Shown in pieces: positions 27,401-49,532 of a stretch of 64,000 nt of DNA. The stretch's first letter is position 1. Every line of letters starts with the position of its first letter. The stretch is taken from NCBI GenBank assembly GCA_038380795.1, contig CM076259.1, forward strand, positions 27,200,977-27,264,976, written 5' to 3'. The position numbers were made by a program, and so were the translations under genes. Source of the DNA: Pyrocephalus nanus. Its lineage: Eukaryota; Chordata; Aves; Passeriformes; Tyrannidae. The notes under the pieces are model-generated. The model saw nothing but the letters and a program-made list of their open reading frames with translations, did no database searches and was not told where the DNA came from.

Positions 27401-29201
27401 TAGAACCATAACAGAAAAGATAGAAAAAAAGATGACAAAAATTCCATAAGAATTTACTAATAAATCCTGCTGGACTCAATGCAAAAAGAAACCATCCAAC
27501 ACAAAGTCAGTGTTTATTTGTTTTTAATAATAGTATTAATGAGAATGGAGCAGGCAGCCAAGGGCTACTTTAGTCTCTGATATGGCACACCACTAAACAA
27601 CATGCTAAGCTTTTAGAATCTACTAAATTTCATTAAAGTCAAGTCTCACTAAAGTTGAGCACATACTTAAGTGTTTTTTCTGAATTGGACTTATGTTGAA
27701 ACTGGCTTAGAATTACAGTTGTCCTTATTGTTAGGTTCACTGAGGATTCTGCAGGGGGAAAAAAAGAGACCAAATAAAGCATTTTGCTTCAGATGCAGAG
27801 ATTTTTAAAAAGAAATCAAATAAATTAAAAAGAATTACTAAGCAAAATACGGTTTTCCCTTTTAAGCAACCTGATAAAGTTTGATTTGAAAAAGTGTGCA
27901 GCTCTCAGATCTGTATTTTATTTTTTTCCTAGGGAAAAGCCTGAATCAGCCTTGATTCAGCTGATACTCAGTTTGACATCTCTTGACACTGATGTGGGAC
28001 AACGTCACTTTCAAAAAACCCAGTGGTAATCAGAAATATATTAGCCTAGTTTATTTAAAAGCTGCCCTTAGTGGACAGATTTAGTGGCTTGCATCTAATA
28101 TTGACGCATCATAGAAGGTTTTGGAAAGAAGAATTTTGCTGATACAAACCAGAGTCTTCTTCTCATGTTTATTTATATGCTCTGAACTTATTTGCTCCTG
28201 CTAATTTGTAAAGGAAAGATCAAAAGTTGGTCAAGGCAGAAAAATACAAAAAGATAATTATGCTTTTCCTTATTCTAGTGTTCTTATTCTGTTATTTCAT
28301 GTCCCCTGATCTTTCAGCTTGCTAACCAGCAGATCTAATGCTGGCCAATCAAAAAGTGTGACACCTCCTTTGAATAACACTGGACTAAATTGTGTAATTT
28401 TAGCTACTTACAAATGACTGACTGCTTTGGCATTTCTCCCACTACTCCTCTATTCTTTTCTGTCTCAAGATGTAGCACAGAAAAAAACAGCTCAAAATGG
28501 CCTCCCCCAGTGTCCAGTCCTTCTAACCTGTTATTTTCTAAATAGAAGAATGACAGACAAAAATTAAAGGGGAGTGTATGGTATAAAGCATCCAGGAGTT
28601 GATAACTAGGATAGTTGCTCCTTATTCTTTCCAAGACAGACTAGAGCAGTTTCATAAATTGTGTTCTTTGATTGGCATTTATTCATATTAAAGAATTGAG
28701 CTGAAGCCTCTTCTCACTTGCTTTTGGAAAAGCTCATCTTAAAAGAAGTGGCCTGATGCCGAGAGTGTAACACACTCATATTGTTTTATGGGCATGCTGA
28801 GCGAGGCAGAAGGACTTTGCTGGGGGGATTGAGTCTTCTTGTCATTCCCAGAAATGTTTCTTGTAAGAGAGGAAGAGGATAGATTAGGAGCTGGGAAGGA
28901 TGAAGAAACTTCCCAGTTACCTGTGCAGGGTCATTCTGTAGAGCAGTGGTGGACTTCACTTCTGTGGGTTGTGAACACAGCACCCATTAGCACTTGTATA
29001 CCTCCTAAGGACAGACCCAGAAAAGATACTAATTCTGCAAATTAGGAATTAAGAGCAATTCTTAATTGAGTGACACTTGGTGGCAAAGCTTCTGCATTTA
29101 ATGTAGAAGAAAGGCTTGCCTGAGTTGCAGGAAAGTATATATAATATGCAGGAATGTAAGGTACCCTGAAAGGCACTCAGGTTGAATGCATGGCTGTTTC
29201 A
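24453..29201. other. Inferred intron 1, no gene seen
   Basis: No recognisable exon was found. The most GC-rich patches (24560-24670 and 24900-25140) contain ORFs up to about 140 codons, but these lack similarity to any family I know and lack supporting splice context. An 11-base G run lies at 27365-27375. A small palindrome with 8-base arms (TAAAGAGC and its complement) lies around 25818. Confidence 0.4.
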
Positions 29202-29451
29202 CCTGCAGGCAAAAGTCTGAACAACTCAAATTTTGCAAACCACATCCCAGTACCATATGCACAATACCACAAGGATATAAAGTGTCTTCATTCTGCAGAG
29301 CATCAGAGCATCCCCCAGGCTTTCTTTTTCCATCTGTCCAGGAGGGTCTAGCCACATCCCAAAAATAAGGGTAAAATAGCTGTCAGTGGAATGTATTTTC
29401 TTGGATTATTATTAGATGGATTATTATTAGATGCAGACTTTTGCCTGCAGG
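29202..29451. repeat. 18-bp perfect inverted repeat, 214-bp spacer
   Basis: The left arm at 29202-29219 reads CCTGCAGGCAAAAGTCTG, and the right arm at 29434-29451 is its exact reverse complement. The bases just outside the arms do not pair. Immediately left of the right arm are two perfect tandem copies of a 15-base unit (29403-29417 and 29418-29432). No target-site duplication is evident, so a transposon with terminal inverted repeats is possible but not shown. Confidence 0.85.
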
Positions 29452-32400
29452 GGAATTAATATGGTGGATAAGGCTTTCTTTAGAAATAAGGAAAGTTAGA
29501 GAAACCAATTTAATAAAAACTGTTACCTTAGCAAAGTATTTTGCCTCCTATTTTATTGCAAATCTTAAGGGTCTCCCTTAATTTTCTCCATACATGAAGA
29601 CAAAAATCAACTACCAAGAAGCCTTAGACTGGTAACATATCCAAGGCATCTTTTCATCCACTTAAAACAACAGATAAGATGATATGCTTTTTAACAGGAG
29701 GTATAGGAAACAACCAAGTTGGTAAACCATGGCACAACAAGAGAAGGTAAGAATCTGGAATGCAGAGAGGCAAAACAGGACAGCTCTAAGACATATACAA
29801 GATGGATTCCCTGGTACCTATGGTCTCTATATCTAAGATTGCTCAAGGGTCTGATGTAGTTCCCAGCATAAATTAGCATAGTCAATAACTGGTGGGTTTA
29901 GGGCAGCTTCCCAAAAAGCTGCAAATTGGCTGCTGTGGCTCTGGAACTTCCTAGGACTTGGAAATCCCGCCAAGCCCTGCTGTTCTGCATGGCTCCTGCT
30001 CAGTGCTGAAGCTCCTCAGTGTTTCTTAGCAGTTCATTAAGCAATCTCATGAATTCATCCCATGTTGTTTCTTGTCTAGTCATTTCCTTGTGAGCGCTGG
30101 GGATGGAGCAGAATGCTTTGCTTGGTAGAGTGCCTTGATAACCTCATGCATTGCAGTGCTCCCTCTTATGTGGACATACATGCACTTTTGCTGCATTTGT
30201 ACTGAAGAAAGCACAGGAGGAGGAAAGATGACAAGTTGCAGAATTGTCTTATTCCCCTCCAGTATTTGTTTCAGAGGTTTGCGACATGTCTTGTAGCAAT
30301 GAGCCTTAAATCTTATTGCAGAAAACACCCTTCGGAAGAATAAAACCAGTTGTGCCTGTAGCTCCAGGTCCCTTGAGTTGCTTCTCAGGCTACCTTACAG
30401 CCACATCCTTGTAGAAATTACTCCAAAGACATTGGTCACCTTCCACATAGATTTCCACCAAGCACTCAAAAACCACTTACAGCTCTGTGTTTGCTGATGG
30501 TGTTCGCTGAGTGCATTCAATGAGTCTCTAAGGTATTTTCTGTTACCACTTCTGGTTTTTTCCTTCCCACCATCAGTAAACACAGAATTATTTCCACAAA
30601 GGGATATCACATTGCAGGACCCAAATCACACTGAACGGAGATGTTGAACATGACACTGATGCAAGTTACTTGAAAAGTGTTGTGTGAACCCCAAAGCCTG
30701 ATGGAAAGGCAGTTGCTACAAAGCCATGCAATCATAGCTATATTGCTTGGCATGGGATTGTGTGCACTTTATGAGCCAGGACTGAAATGGAAGGGAGATC
30801 AGAGGCCCACATTAAATCCATGCATGGTAAATGCTGCCTGTGGGAAGGTTTGGATTTTTACCTGGTTGTGCAAGAGCCAGGAGCTGATGCTCTTTTGACT
30901 GCTGTTGCTAGAGCCAGATTTGTTTGAGACTCCTTGAAACACAGTGTTCTTTTATTTTTTTACTCCTGTTTCCATTTTCCATATCAACAGTCCACAGTAT
31001 CTCAGACATCAGCCTCTAACAGTTTAGGCTTCCTGGTTCTCAAGTTTCTGTGTTGAGCAGAGTATCAGTGGTGATATCGTGGGCATATTTCTGTCATTGT
31101 GGTATTTTGTAATGTTAAACACAGAGCAGGGTGTGACTCCACACTCTTCCACAGTTGGTTCTGTATTATTTAGACATCAATATATGATCTTAAGAGTGAA
31201 GAAAAGCTAAAGATGTGGCTGCTGCATAAAAATAATATTAAATATACAAAAATTCTGGAAACTTAAATGGTAACTCATGGACAAACTTAACAGTGTGGGG
31301 CAATATCAGGTGTAGCAGAATTAAATCTGTTACAATTGCCTGGTTTACGATATTGTTTTTAATATTTAGTTTTTCTTGGAGAATTGAGAATGTTACCCTA
31401 GCAGAAGTGATCAGGTTTTTCATGACCAAACTAAACATGTTCTTAGGCCTATTTTTCCCTCCACAGGCTATTCCTCCCAGTGTTAAGTATATGGCATTCT
31501 TCCTTTGAACTGGCCAGGTATTGCTATTTATGAGCTTCAGCAGCTTCTTTAGTACTATGGCTGATGTGTATGCTGTGATTCTGGCCTCTTAGCTTTTGCA
31601 ATGCAAGGTGTGACTGTAATGCATCATCTTTTAACATCCATTTTTTGTAGTCTAATACTGTATTAGCATCTTAATTCCTGCCAGAAAAATTCCATCCACA
31701 ACAGATAACACACCCTCAAGCTACTAGCAGGGCATGGAAATACTGTTCTGGTGATGCTGATGGTTTTGTGGTCATGATGATATTATAAAATCTTATTCTC
31801 AGTAAAGCTCTAGCATTCATGTTTTTTATTTAGTTCAAAACCAAGCCATGGGTAATGTTTTTAGAATATTCTACATCTGAATTTTGCTCTACACCCATCT
31901 GAACTCTCCAAACTTTTCCAAGGCTGAGATTCTATTTCCCAATCACGCTATTTGTCCAGATAAAAAATCTCCTTCTTGTAGGCAGTGTGTTGTGTAAGAA
32001 TTGTGTTTTTCTGCATTGGCAATAAGTTCTTCATAGTACATTTTCAGTTTATATTTGCCTCCTTTGAAGATTGAGCAGTTTAATTCCAAGCAAAGCTCAA
32101 GCACAGCTCTTGCACCTGAGCACACCAGCAGTCTGGTTTTCATTGCATCTTTGGTGAGCTTGTCCCTCATTTTGACCAAAAAGGTGCTGAGCTAATGCCT
32201 GCTCTGTTGACAACTGTGAACAATTTATGTTTTCTTGCATTGTCATGGTACCTCAGCACTAGAAGCCTGGTCTGCTCTTGGAAATATGAAGGCTTGTATC
32301 CTATGTCCGTTGTCCAGAGAAGTGCCCTTCTTTAGCAGTCTTGAGTGATGAGATGATTGGACACAAAGTTAACAACATATGTCCTCTCTGTTTTCTGTTC

Positions 32401-33424
32401 TACCTGAACCTCTTCCTTGTCTGTTGAGGCCAGGTATGTTGCTTGTGGCTCCAACCTTACCATGATCTAACCATACACCTTGAATTAATGAAAGAATTTC
32501 AAGGTACAGCAAGATATCTGCTGAAGAGTTTCTGTCACTCTAGCAAACTGCAACTCTTCATTAAAATGAGGCTTAATGATTCCCAGATTTAAAAGCCACA
32601 AAAAAGCTAATTAATTGCTCTGGCACCTTCATTACAAAAGGTATAACTCTCCATCCAGTAATTATTTTATCAGATTCCACAGCTCCTGAGTGAGCTTTGC
32701 TGGAAAGTTATAGAAACTTTGAAACTTCAACAAGCAAAAGCTGAAGAGAGAGTGCTTGAGCATTTTCTGACAAAGCAGCATTTCATCAGAAGACAGTGGT
32801 TTGTCAAAACAAAGAAGCTCTGTGCAAGTCTCCTGGTGGAGCAGTGCTTTGAGGACGAGCAGCTGGAGTTCTCCCAAGCTTTTCCTTTGTGCCCAGCAGG
32901 CCCCAAGGGGTGGGTGAGCAGCTTGGCTCCTCCAAACCACCCAGCTCTGGGTACAACCTCACGAGCAGACTGTTCTGGCCATGGGACATCTAGGCCCCAT
33001 GGAGGCTGGACAAACCTGCTCTTTTTGAATCCGGGACAATCCTTTTGCCATGGGCATGATCAGGAATCTTCCCCAGCTTTCTGCTGTAAAAAGGTCCTGA
33101 AAGCCCGAGAGTCTCAGCTGAGCTTGTGCATGCTGGTTCCTTGTTAGTAACCAGGATGATCACATGAAGTTTAGCAGATTCTATGTTTGAACTGAATGTG
33201 AGGGAAAAGCTTTTGGAAAACGAAAATTTCTTATGCGGTTTCATGGCTATGGGAATATAAACATGCTGAACTTTGCTTTGTGTTCAGCTGATGATCTACC
33301 ATAAGTTAACAATATCATGCTGTTCCAAAAAAGACAAGTGCCATGCTGAGATGTGTAAACAGGGCTGTAGCATGCAAGACACAGGAAGAAATTCTACTAC
33401 TTTGCTCAGCACTTGTAAGGGCCA
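29452..33424. other. Inferred intron 1, no gene seen
   Basis: Nothing recognisable as a gene. The stretch at 32719-33147 has an open plus-strand frame of 142 codons and is more GC-rich than its surroundings, but it matches no family I know. It is discussed under findings. Confidence 0.4.
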
Positions 33425-33925
33425 AACAAGGACACTGTGTCCATTTCTGGGCACCAGTCTGCACTAAATGTGGAGGCATGCTGGAGAGAGGCCAGAGGAA
33501 TGAAACAAGAATAATCTGAGCTGAGGAAAGAATCTTTATGGAAAAAAAATTAATTTAATTTGTTTTGTCTGGAAAAAAAAAAAAAAAAAAGAGAGAAAGA
33601 GAAAAGGGGGAGGTGAATGCAAATCCCAAATAAGGTGATTAAGAGCAGGGAGGCACTGGCCTGCACAGGATAAATGGGAGAAGACAGGCTTAAGCTGTAA
33701 CAAAAAAAAAAAAACAAACTTTTAAGTTAGACATGAGAAAACATTTGCTTTGGTAAGAGCAGAGAAGCATTGCAGTAGGCTGCCCTGGGTGTCTGACAGG
33801 TCTTCTTCCTCAAAAAGTTTTAGAGAAAATACGCCAGGAATTGCACTACTATTGCTGAGCCCTTCTTGGGCTAGGGGGCAGCTGCATGATCCCTTAAGAT
33901 CCTTTCCAACTCAGCTACTGTAGGT
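33425..33925 (+). mobile_element. Degraded CR1 LINE fragment (3-prime part, sense)
   Basis: The left part carries the CR1 sense blocks ACTGTGTCCATTTCTGGGC and GCTGGAGAGAGGCCAGAGGAA. Further right come AGGCTGCCCTGGGTGTCTG and a 3-prime end resembling the usual GATCCTTTCCAACTCAG type ending. Two A-rich runs (33573-33590 and 33712-33724) interrupt it. The copy is old, with many substitutions and no intact reading frame. Confidence 0.75.
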
Positions 33926-34024
33926 ACTTGAGCAGCTGCTGTTTGTAGTTTGTGGTTAGTTACTGTTTGATTAATAAGCACTTCATAAGTAATATATGCT
34001 ATGAGTGGGCCATTCAGTTCTTTT

Positions 34025-34125
34025 CACCCGAAGAATAAAGATTTATTGAACATTTCTGGCTTTTCTGCATGATTTAGTCTGACAACTAAAACATTCATTC
34101 AACTAGCAAAATGGTACCAACTGCT
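34025..34125 (-). mobile_element. Short ancient L3/CR1-like fragment (antisense)
   Basis: The block AGATTTATTGAACATTTCTG followed by a GCTTTTCTGCATGATT type block and a weak CAACTAGCAAAATGG block matches the same L3-type antisense segment seen at 22157-22224. The fragment is short, so the call rests on one well-matched stretch. Confidence 0.5.
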
Positions 34126-34442
34126 GTAACCCTTTCAAATACCCACAGCTGTACCCTGGGTACCATCTCTCTCCACCTCAGTTGTTTCTGCTTTGACAAC
34201 AGTCACCTGATGTCTCAGCTGTTCCTGGAACCACTTTAAGTTCCTCCACTGAAGCATAGGTGAGATAGCTGCTACTTTCACTTCCAAGAGAGTTCAGAAT
34301 CAAGATGTCTGGTAGTTAACAAAAAAGAGTGGAGAAAATATTGAAGACTATTTTTAAAAGGGAAGGGGAATTAAAAATATAAAAATTACTACTAGTTTTT
34401 TTATTTTTCTTGCATAAGTAATCTTACGGAATTACATTTGCT

Positions 34443-34510
34443 GAATATATGTACAGGGAAAAGGTTTGCTGAATATATATATATATAGAGAATATATGTA
34501 CAGGGAAAAG
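34443..34510. repeat. 21-bp direct repeat flanking an AT dinucleotide run
   Basis: A 21-base unit is found perfectly at 34443-34463 and 34490-34510. The sequence between them includes a TATATATA run at about 34471-34486. This looks like a slippage-type local duplication at an AT microsatellite. Confidence 0.85.
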
Positions 34511-36167
34511 CTCGTATTGAAGAGCTTATAAGCAAAGAACTTATGTGCTAATACTAAATGATGTTTTACTTGTAAGAACATTTGCAAAGGAAAAAATAGC
34601 AATGGATTCCAACCTTCCATCTTAATTCAGTTGCTTGATAATTTAATCTTCTTTTATTTATTAGCTGAAAATTGCAGGACCACAGTAATTTGTTCTATTA
34701 GTAGTACAATTTCCACCTATAGTTTGCTAAGTTTTATGTCTGGAGTCACACACCAGCAAGTAATTCAATCATTGGCTATATAATGCTTTCCTTTAGTAAG
34801 GAAGAGGCTCATAATCTTAATCTAATTAAAGAAAAGAGAATTGAAGGGAAATTTGCCACAACAAAAGCTGATAGTAGAGGATATTATCTTGCAGCAAGCT
34901 TGCTACTGTTCATGGGGAAATAAGTATCTTCACGTATAGTCATCCTCAGGCATGGAGAGCACCTGAAAGCAGCTGGAAGACCTGTGTCTCCCATTAAATG
35001 AGTTTGGGTTTCCAGCTATAGCTGGTATTTAGGTATGGACAATTGTAAATTTTGACAACTGAGATTTACAAGGAGGGGAGCATATACGTAGTTTTGCTTT
35101 CTCTGGATATCATTTTGTGCCAGTGCATCTTTGGACATTTATCCCTCACTTTGCTGCCTCAGAGATATGCTTTATATATCCACAGCCCATCCTGTTCCCA
35201 GACAGCACTTCTGATGTTATTTCATTTCTGTGTCCTCTCCCTAAGAACACCTAGTTCCAAGTTATCCAGGGGGATACCAAGTATTACCACATAGCATGAA
35301 TGAATAACTTTGTTTTCATTGTCTATTCCATTGTCATGCTCTTGAATGGCATTTTGGGCTGCTAAGTGCTGTAAATGCTGTTTTAAAATTAACTATATTT
35401 TACCAGTTTAGATCTTTTGACTTTGTCTACTGTGAGAAAAGAGGACCAAGAACGTGTATTTATTTTTTCTACATTTAATACTTCAGCCATGTACTCTCTG
35501 GTGTGGAAGAGTGGTTCCTAAATATTCAGTAGCAGCAGCCCAAACCCCTCCATAGCATCCCAGCAAACTAAATTACACGGTCTGTCTGCTCACGATGAAA
35601 ACGGTTTCCTCTTCCTTAAGCGCATAACTCTGAAGGTAAAAAAAAAAAGGCTTATTAAAGGAAAAACAAAAAAATAGAGTAGCAAATCAGCAGGCTGTGT
35701 TCTCAGGCTCACTGTCTTCCCACAGCAGATGGGGAAGTCACTGACCCATCCCAACTTGGTTAAGTCCTATGCACATTCCTTGCCCAGGCTCAGGGGACTC
35801 CAGTGCTGGCTGTCTCCATCTCTGTGCCTGAAGGAGCAGACAATCCCCCAGGTCTCTGCCATCTGGAAGGGGGTCAGGGGAGGGGATGAGCTGGGCTAAA
35901 CAGCATTAGTCAGACCAGCCCATCTCTTTGCAAGGTCTCTTCAGAAATTCTCCCTGTTTCAAACATCTCACCTCCAAGTGCTGGCCCCACCTGTGCTGGT
36001 CCTCACCTCAGTACACAGTGTCAGCACTTTACTACTGTTTATATCTTTCCTGAAACCATAAGTGGTGGGATAAAGATGACCTTTCCCTAGCTGAAACATG
36101 GAAAAGTGTTTTGTTCTTTATTCTGTTGGGCACTGAAGAAGCCAAAACCACTATCTGCCAGGAAAAA
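34511..36167. other. Inferred intron 1, no gene seen
   Basis: No exon or RNA gene was recognised. A more GC-rich patch at about 35690-36010 has no coding signature. Confidence 0.4.
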
Positions 36168-36320
36168 TGAGATTAGTTCAGCTGGTTAGAGCATGTAGAG
36201 CATGGTGCTAATGGCACCAAGGTTGAAGGTTTAATCCCTGTGCAGGCTATTCACTTAAAAACTGGACCAGATGATCCTTGTGGGTCCCTTCCAACTCAGA
36301 ATATTCTGTGCTTCTGTGAA
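36168..36320 (+). mobile_element. TguSINE1-type SINE (tRNA-Ile head, CR1 tail)
   Basis: The left half resembles a tRNA-Ile(AAT) gene. A TTAGTTCAGCTGGTTAGAGC A-box-like part is followed by GTGCTAAT (anticodon region), GCACCAAGGTTGAAGG, and a GGTTTAATCCCTG B-box-like part. It continues into GGCTATTCACTTAAAAACTGG, then into a tail ending TCCCTTCCAACTCAGAATATTCTGTG that is shared with songbird CR1 elements. This structure is that of TguSINE1, known from passerines. The D-arm region carries a 9-base tandem duplication, TAGAGCATG twice (36187-36204). It is a retroposon, not a working tRNA gene. Confidence 0.88.
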
Positions 36321-37730
36321 CCCAAATGCTTGGGGACACTCACTTGTTGCACTGCTCTGTCACCTCCTAAGCCTGGTTCTGGTTAAAGTTCTGTCATCCA
36401 GCTGTCAAAGGGCCACATGCCAATACCTAAACCTATTTTGATATCGAGCCAAAGGTTTGATTGCCCTTGCCAATAAAAATGCACTTGCTCAAGCCAGGGC
36501 CAAAGAATAGTTTAGAGTGGACCCGTCACAGAGAATTGCAGTGTCTGCCCAGTTGTCTCGGTGTGTTGACCACAGAGGCATGAGAACCATATGAGCTTTG
36601 TCTCTCTTCTCTCATTAACTGCTGCATTTGACCTTCATTATAAAAAGAATATATGAAATAGTTTCAAGTGCTTGGTGGTCATACAGCCTGCACCATCATT
36701 AAGACTGGCTATTAGAAGAAGCCCCATGATCACAGTTTTTCCCTGCAGTAGCTCTTTTTTTGGCCTAGGTGAAGATCAAATCTGTCTAGGTGCATTTAGT
36801 GCATAATAAGGCATTCTTATAAAAGGGTTCTCAGCATTTGAAAAGTGATTGATGACTTCTTTCAGCAATTAACTGTCCTCAGGATTAACAATATATGCCT
36901 AGCTTCTCCTTTGGATTTGACTAACTTCAGATTTTTGCTACTAGCTTTCAGATGTATTCCAAATAGGCCAAAGAGTTGTTCATGAATTTTTTGTTCTGCC
37001 TCCTCCCCCACAGCCGTAGTCATTTTCATATGCCATAATTAAGTTAGTTCCTCATCTGGGAGACCTGTAGACATGCTTGAGCTCAGAAAAGCTGCAATAT
37101 TTCTCATCCCCAGGAAGCAGGCTTCAAAGGCTTCTGTAGCTAAGCTTTCAATGATATGATTACCGAACCTTTCAAGCCTTCATGTTTCATTATGGAGAAA
37201 TATCTTGGTTTCAAATGCTTCCCTGAAAGTTGTTCTCCCTTTCAATGGGAAAGAACTCTTTCTTGTGACTTTCTTTCATTTTTAGCAAGGGCAAGTTCAA
37301 ACAGGAGAGTTAAGAACAATGAATGGAAAGGAGAAGATGGACCAACACCAAAAGATTATCAGTTATTTGTTTCAGAGGAAGGTTTGATTCTTATTGCACT
37401 TGATGCTTCCTTCTTTCCCACTTGCCCAGCCAGGTCTCACAGTGTGCTCTGCTCGTGGATGCCTCAGCATCTCCTGTGACCAATCACACAGGAAGATTTA
37501 GCCCACCTTACATATATGACAGAAAATCAGGCAAGTGGCATTGAGGAGGTGTGGCTGGTGTCACCAGGGTGCCTGGCTTCCTTTGTCAAGATTGTAAAGT
37601 GCCGCAGGGTTATTGAGTGGGGGCAGCTTCTGGGACGTACTGAGGGGGTGATTTGACAAAGCAGAACCATCGTGGCAATGGGGAGCACCGGTGTCTAGTT
37701 TGGATCACTTTTCAAGTCTTTCTTTTGCAG
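36321..37730. other. End of inferred intron 1, up to the CASR acceptor
   Basis: No separate exon was recognised. A 107-codon plus-strand frame at 37156-37479 resembles no known family. The stretch ends in the pyrimidine tract and AG (TCTTTCTTTTGCAG) at 37730 that is the likely acceptor of the first coding CASR exon. Confidence 0.5.
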
Positions 37731-37991
37731 TTCTCAGAGATGGGCTCTCCATAAGGCTTCGGTTATGAAGAAAGAAGGACTGCTGAATAGTTGTTTTGCA
37801 ATGGAGAAGACAGAGGGAGAAACACCAGCACTGTGGTTCCCACCTTGTTGCTCATCTCTCTGCAAACATGTGCCCCAAATCCTCTCTATGCTGTGCTAAG
37901 GAAAGGAAAAGCTCAGACATTACGACATCTGCTTTCTTACATCATCTTTACCAATTTTGCATCCTATAACTCCCTAGTGAAAAGAGGAACA
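37731..37991 (+). promoter_or_regulatory. CASR: CASR 5-prime UTR within the first coding exon
   Basis: The stretch lies between a good acceptor at 37730 and the CASR start codon at 37992. Its 261 nt compare with roughly 240 nt in the matching human exon. It contains two upstream ATGs in other frames from CASR, giving ORFs at 37740-37754 (4 codons) and 37765-37899 (44 codons). An in-frame stop (TAG at 37788) precedes the CASR start, and no in-frame ATG lies between them. Confidence 0.7.
37765..37899 (+). other. Upstream ORF in the CASR 5-prime UTR (44 codons)
   Basis: An ATG at 37765 opens a 44-codon frame closed by TAA at 37897-37899, ending 92 nt before the CASR ATG. It does not overlap the main ORF. 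The peptide is not recognised. If the transcript contains this UTR, the uORF could reduce or regulate translation of the receptor. Its start context (GTTATGA) is weak, so leaky scanning is expected. Confidence 0.45.
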
Positions 37992-38176
37992 ATGACTTTG
38001 TATAGCTGCTGCTTGATTCTTTTGCTATTTACCTGGAACACTGCTGCCTATGGGCCAAACCAACGGGCACAGAAGAAGGGAGACATTATTCTTGGAGGAT
38101 TGTTCCCCATTCATTTTGGAGTGGCTGCTAAAGACCAGGATCTAAAATCAAGACCAGAATCAGTGGAGTGTATAAG
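37992..38176 (+). CDS. CASR: CASR, first coding exon (signal peptide and N-terminus)
   Basis: This exon encodes the first 61 full codons of the extracellular calcium-sensing receptor, a plasma-membrane family C GPCR that senses Ca2+ and controls parathyroid hormone release and renal calcium handling. A hydrophobic signal peptide occupies about residues 1-19 (MTLYSCC, then a Leu/Ile/Phe stretch to NTAAYG). The mature N-terminus follows, with the [16 protein letters not shown] strand of the Venus flytrap domain and Cys60 near the end. The start at 37992 has a purine at -3, and an in-frame stop lies upstream at 37788. The donor GTAAGC follows at 38177. The exon ends after two bases of codon 62, so the phase matches exon 3. 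Its 185 coding nt equal the human exon. The sequence is nearly identical to mammalian CASR from residue 19 onward, so identity is certain. Confidence 0.97.

Positions 38177-49532
<11,356 letters not shown>

Noticed and set aside
36168..36245. tRNA-Ile gene
   Set aside because: The tRNA-like part is mutated, carries a duplication, has no proper acceptor stem, and is joined to a CR1-like tail. It is the head of a SINE.
37791..37991. N-terminal extension of CASR using an upstream TTG
   Set aside because: There is no in-frame ATG between the stop at 37788 and the ATG at 37992. The ATG at 37992 begins a clear signal peptide and matches known CASR N-termini.
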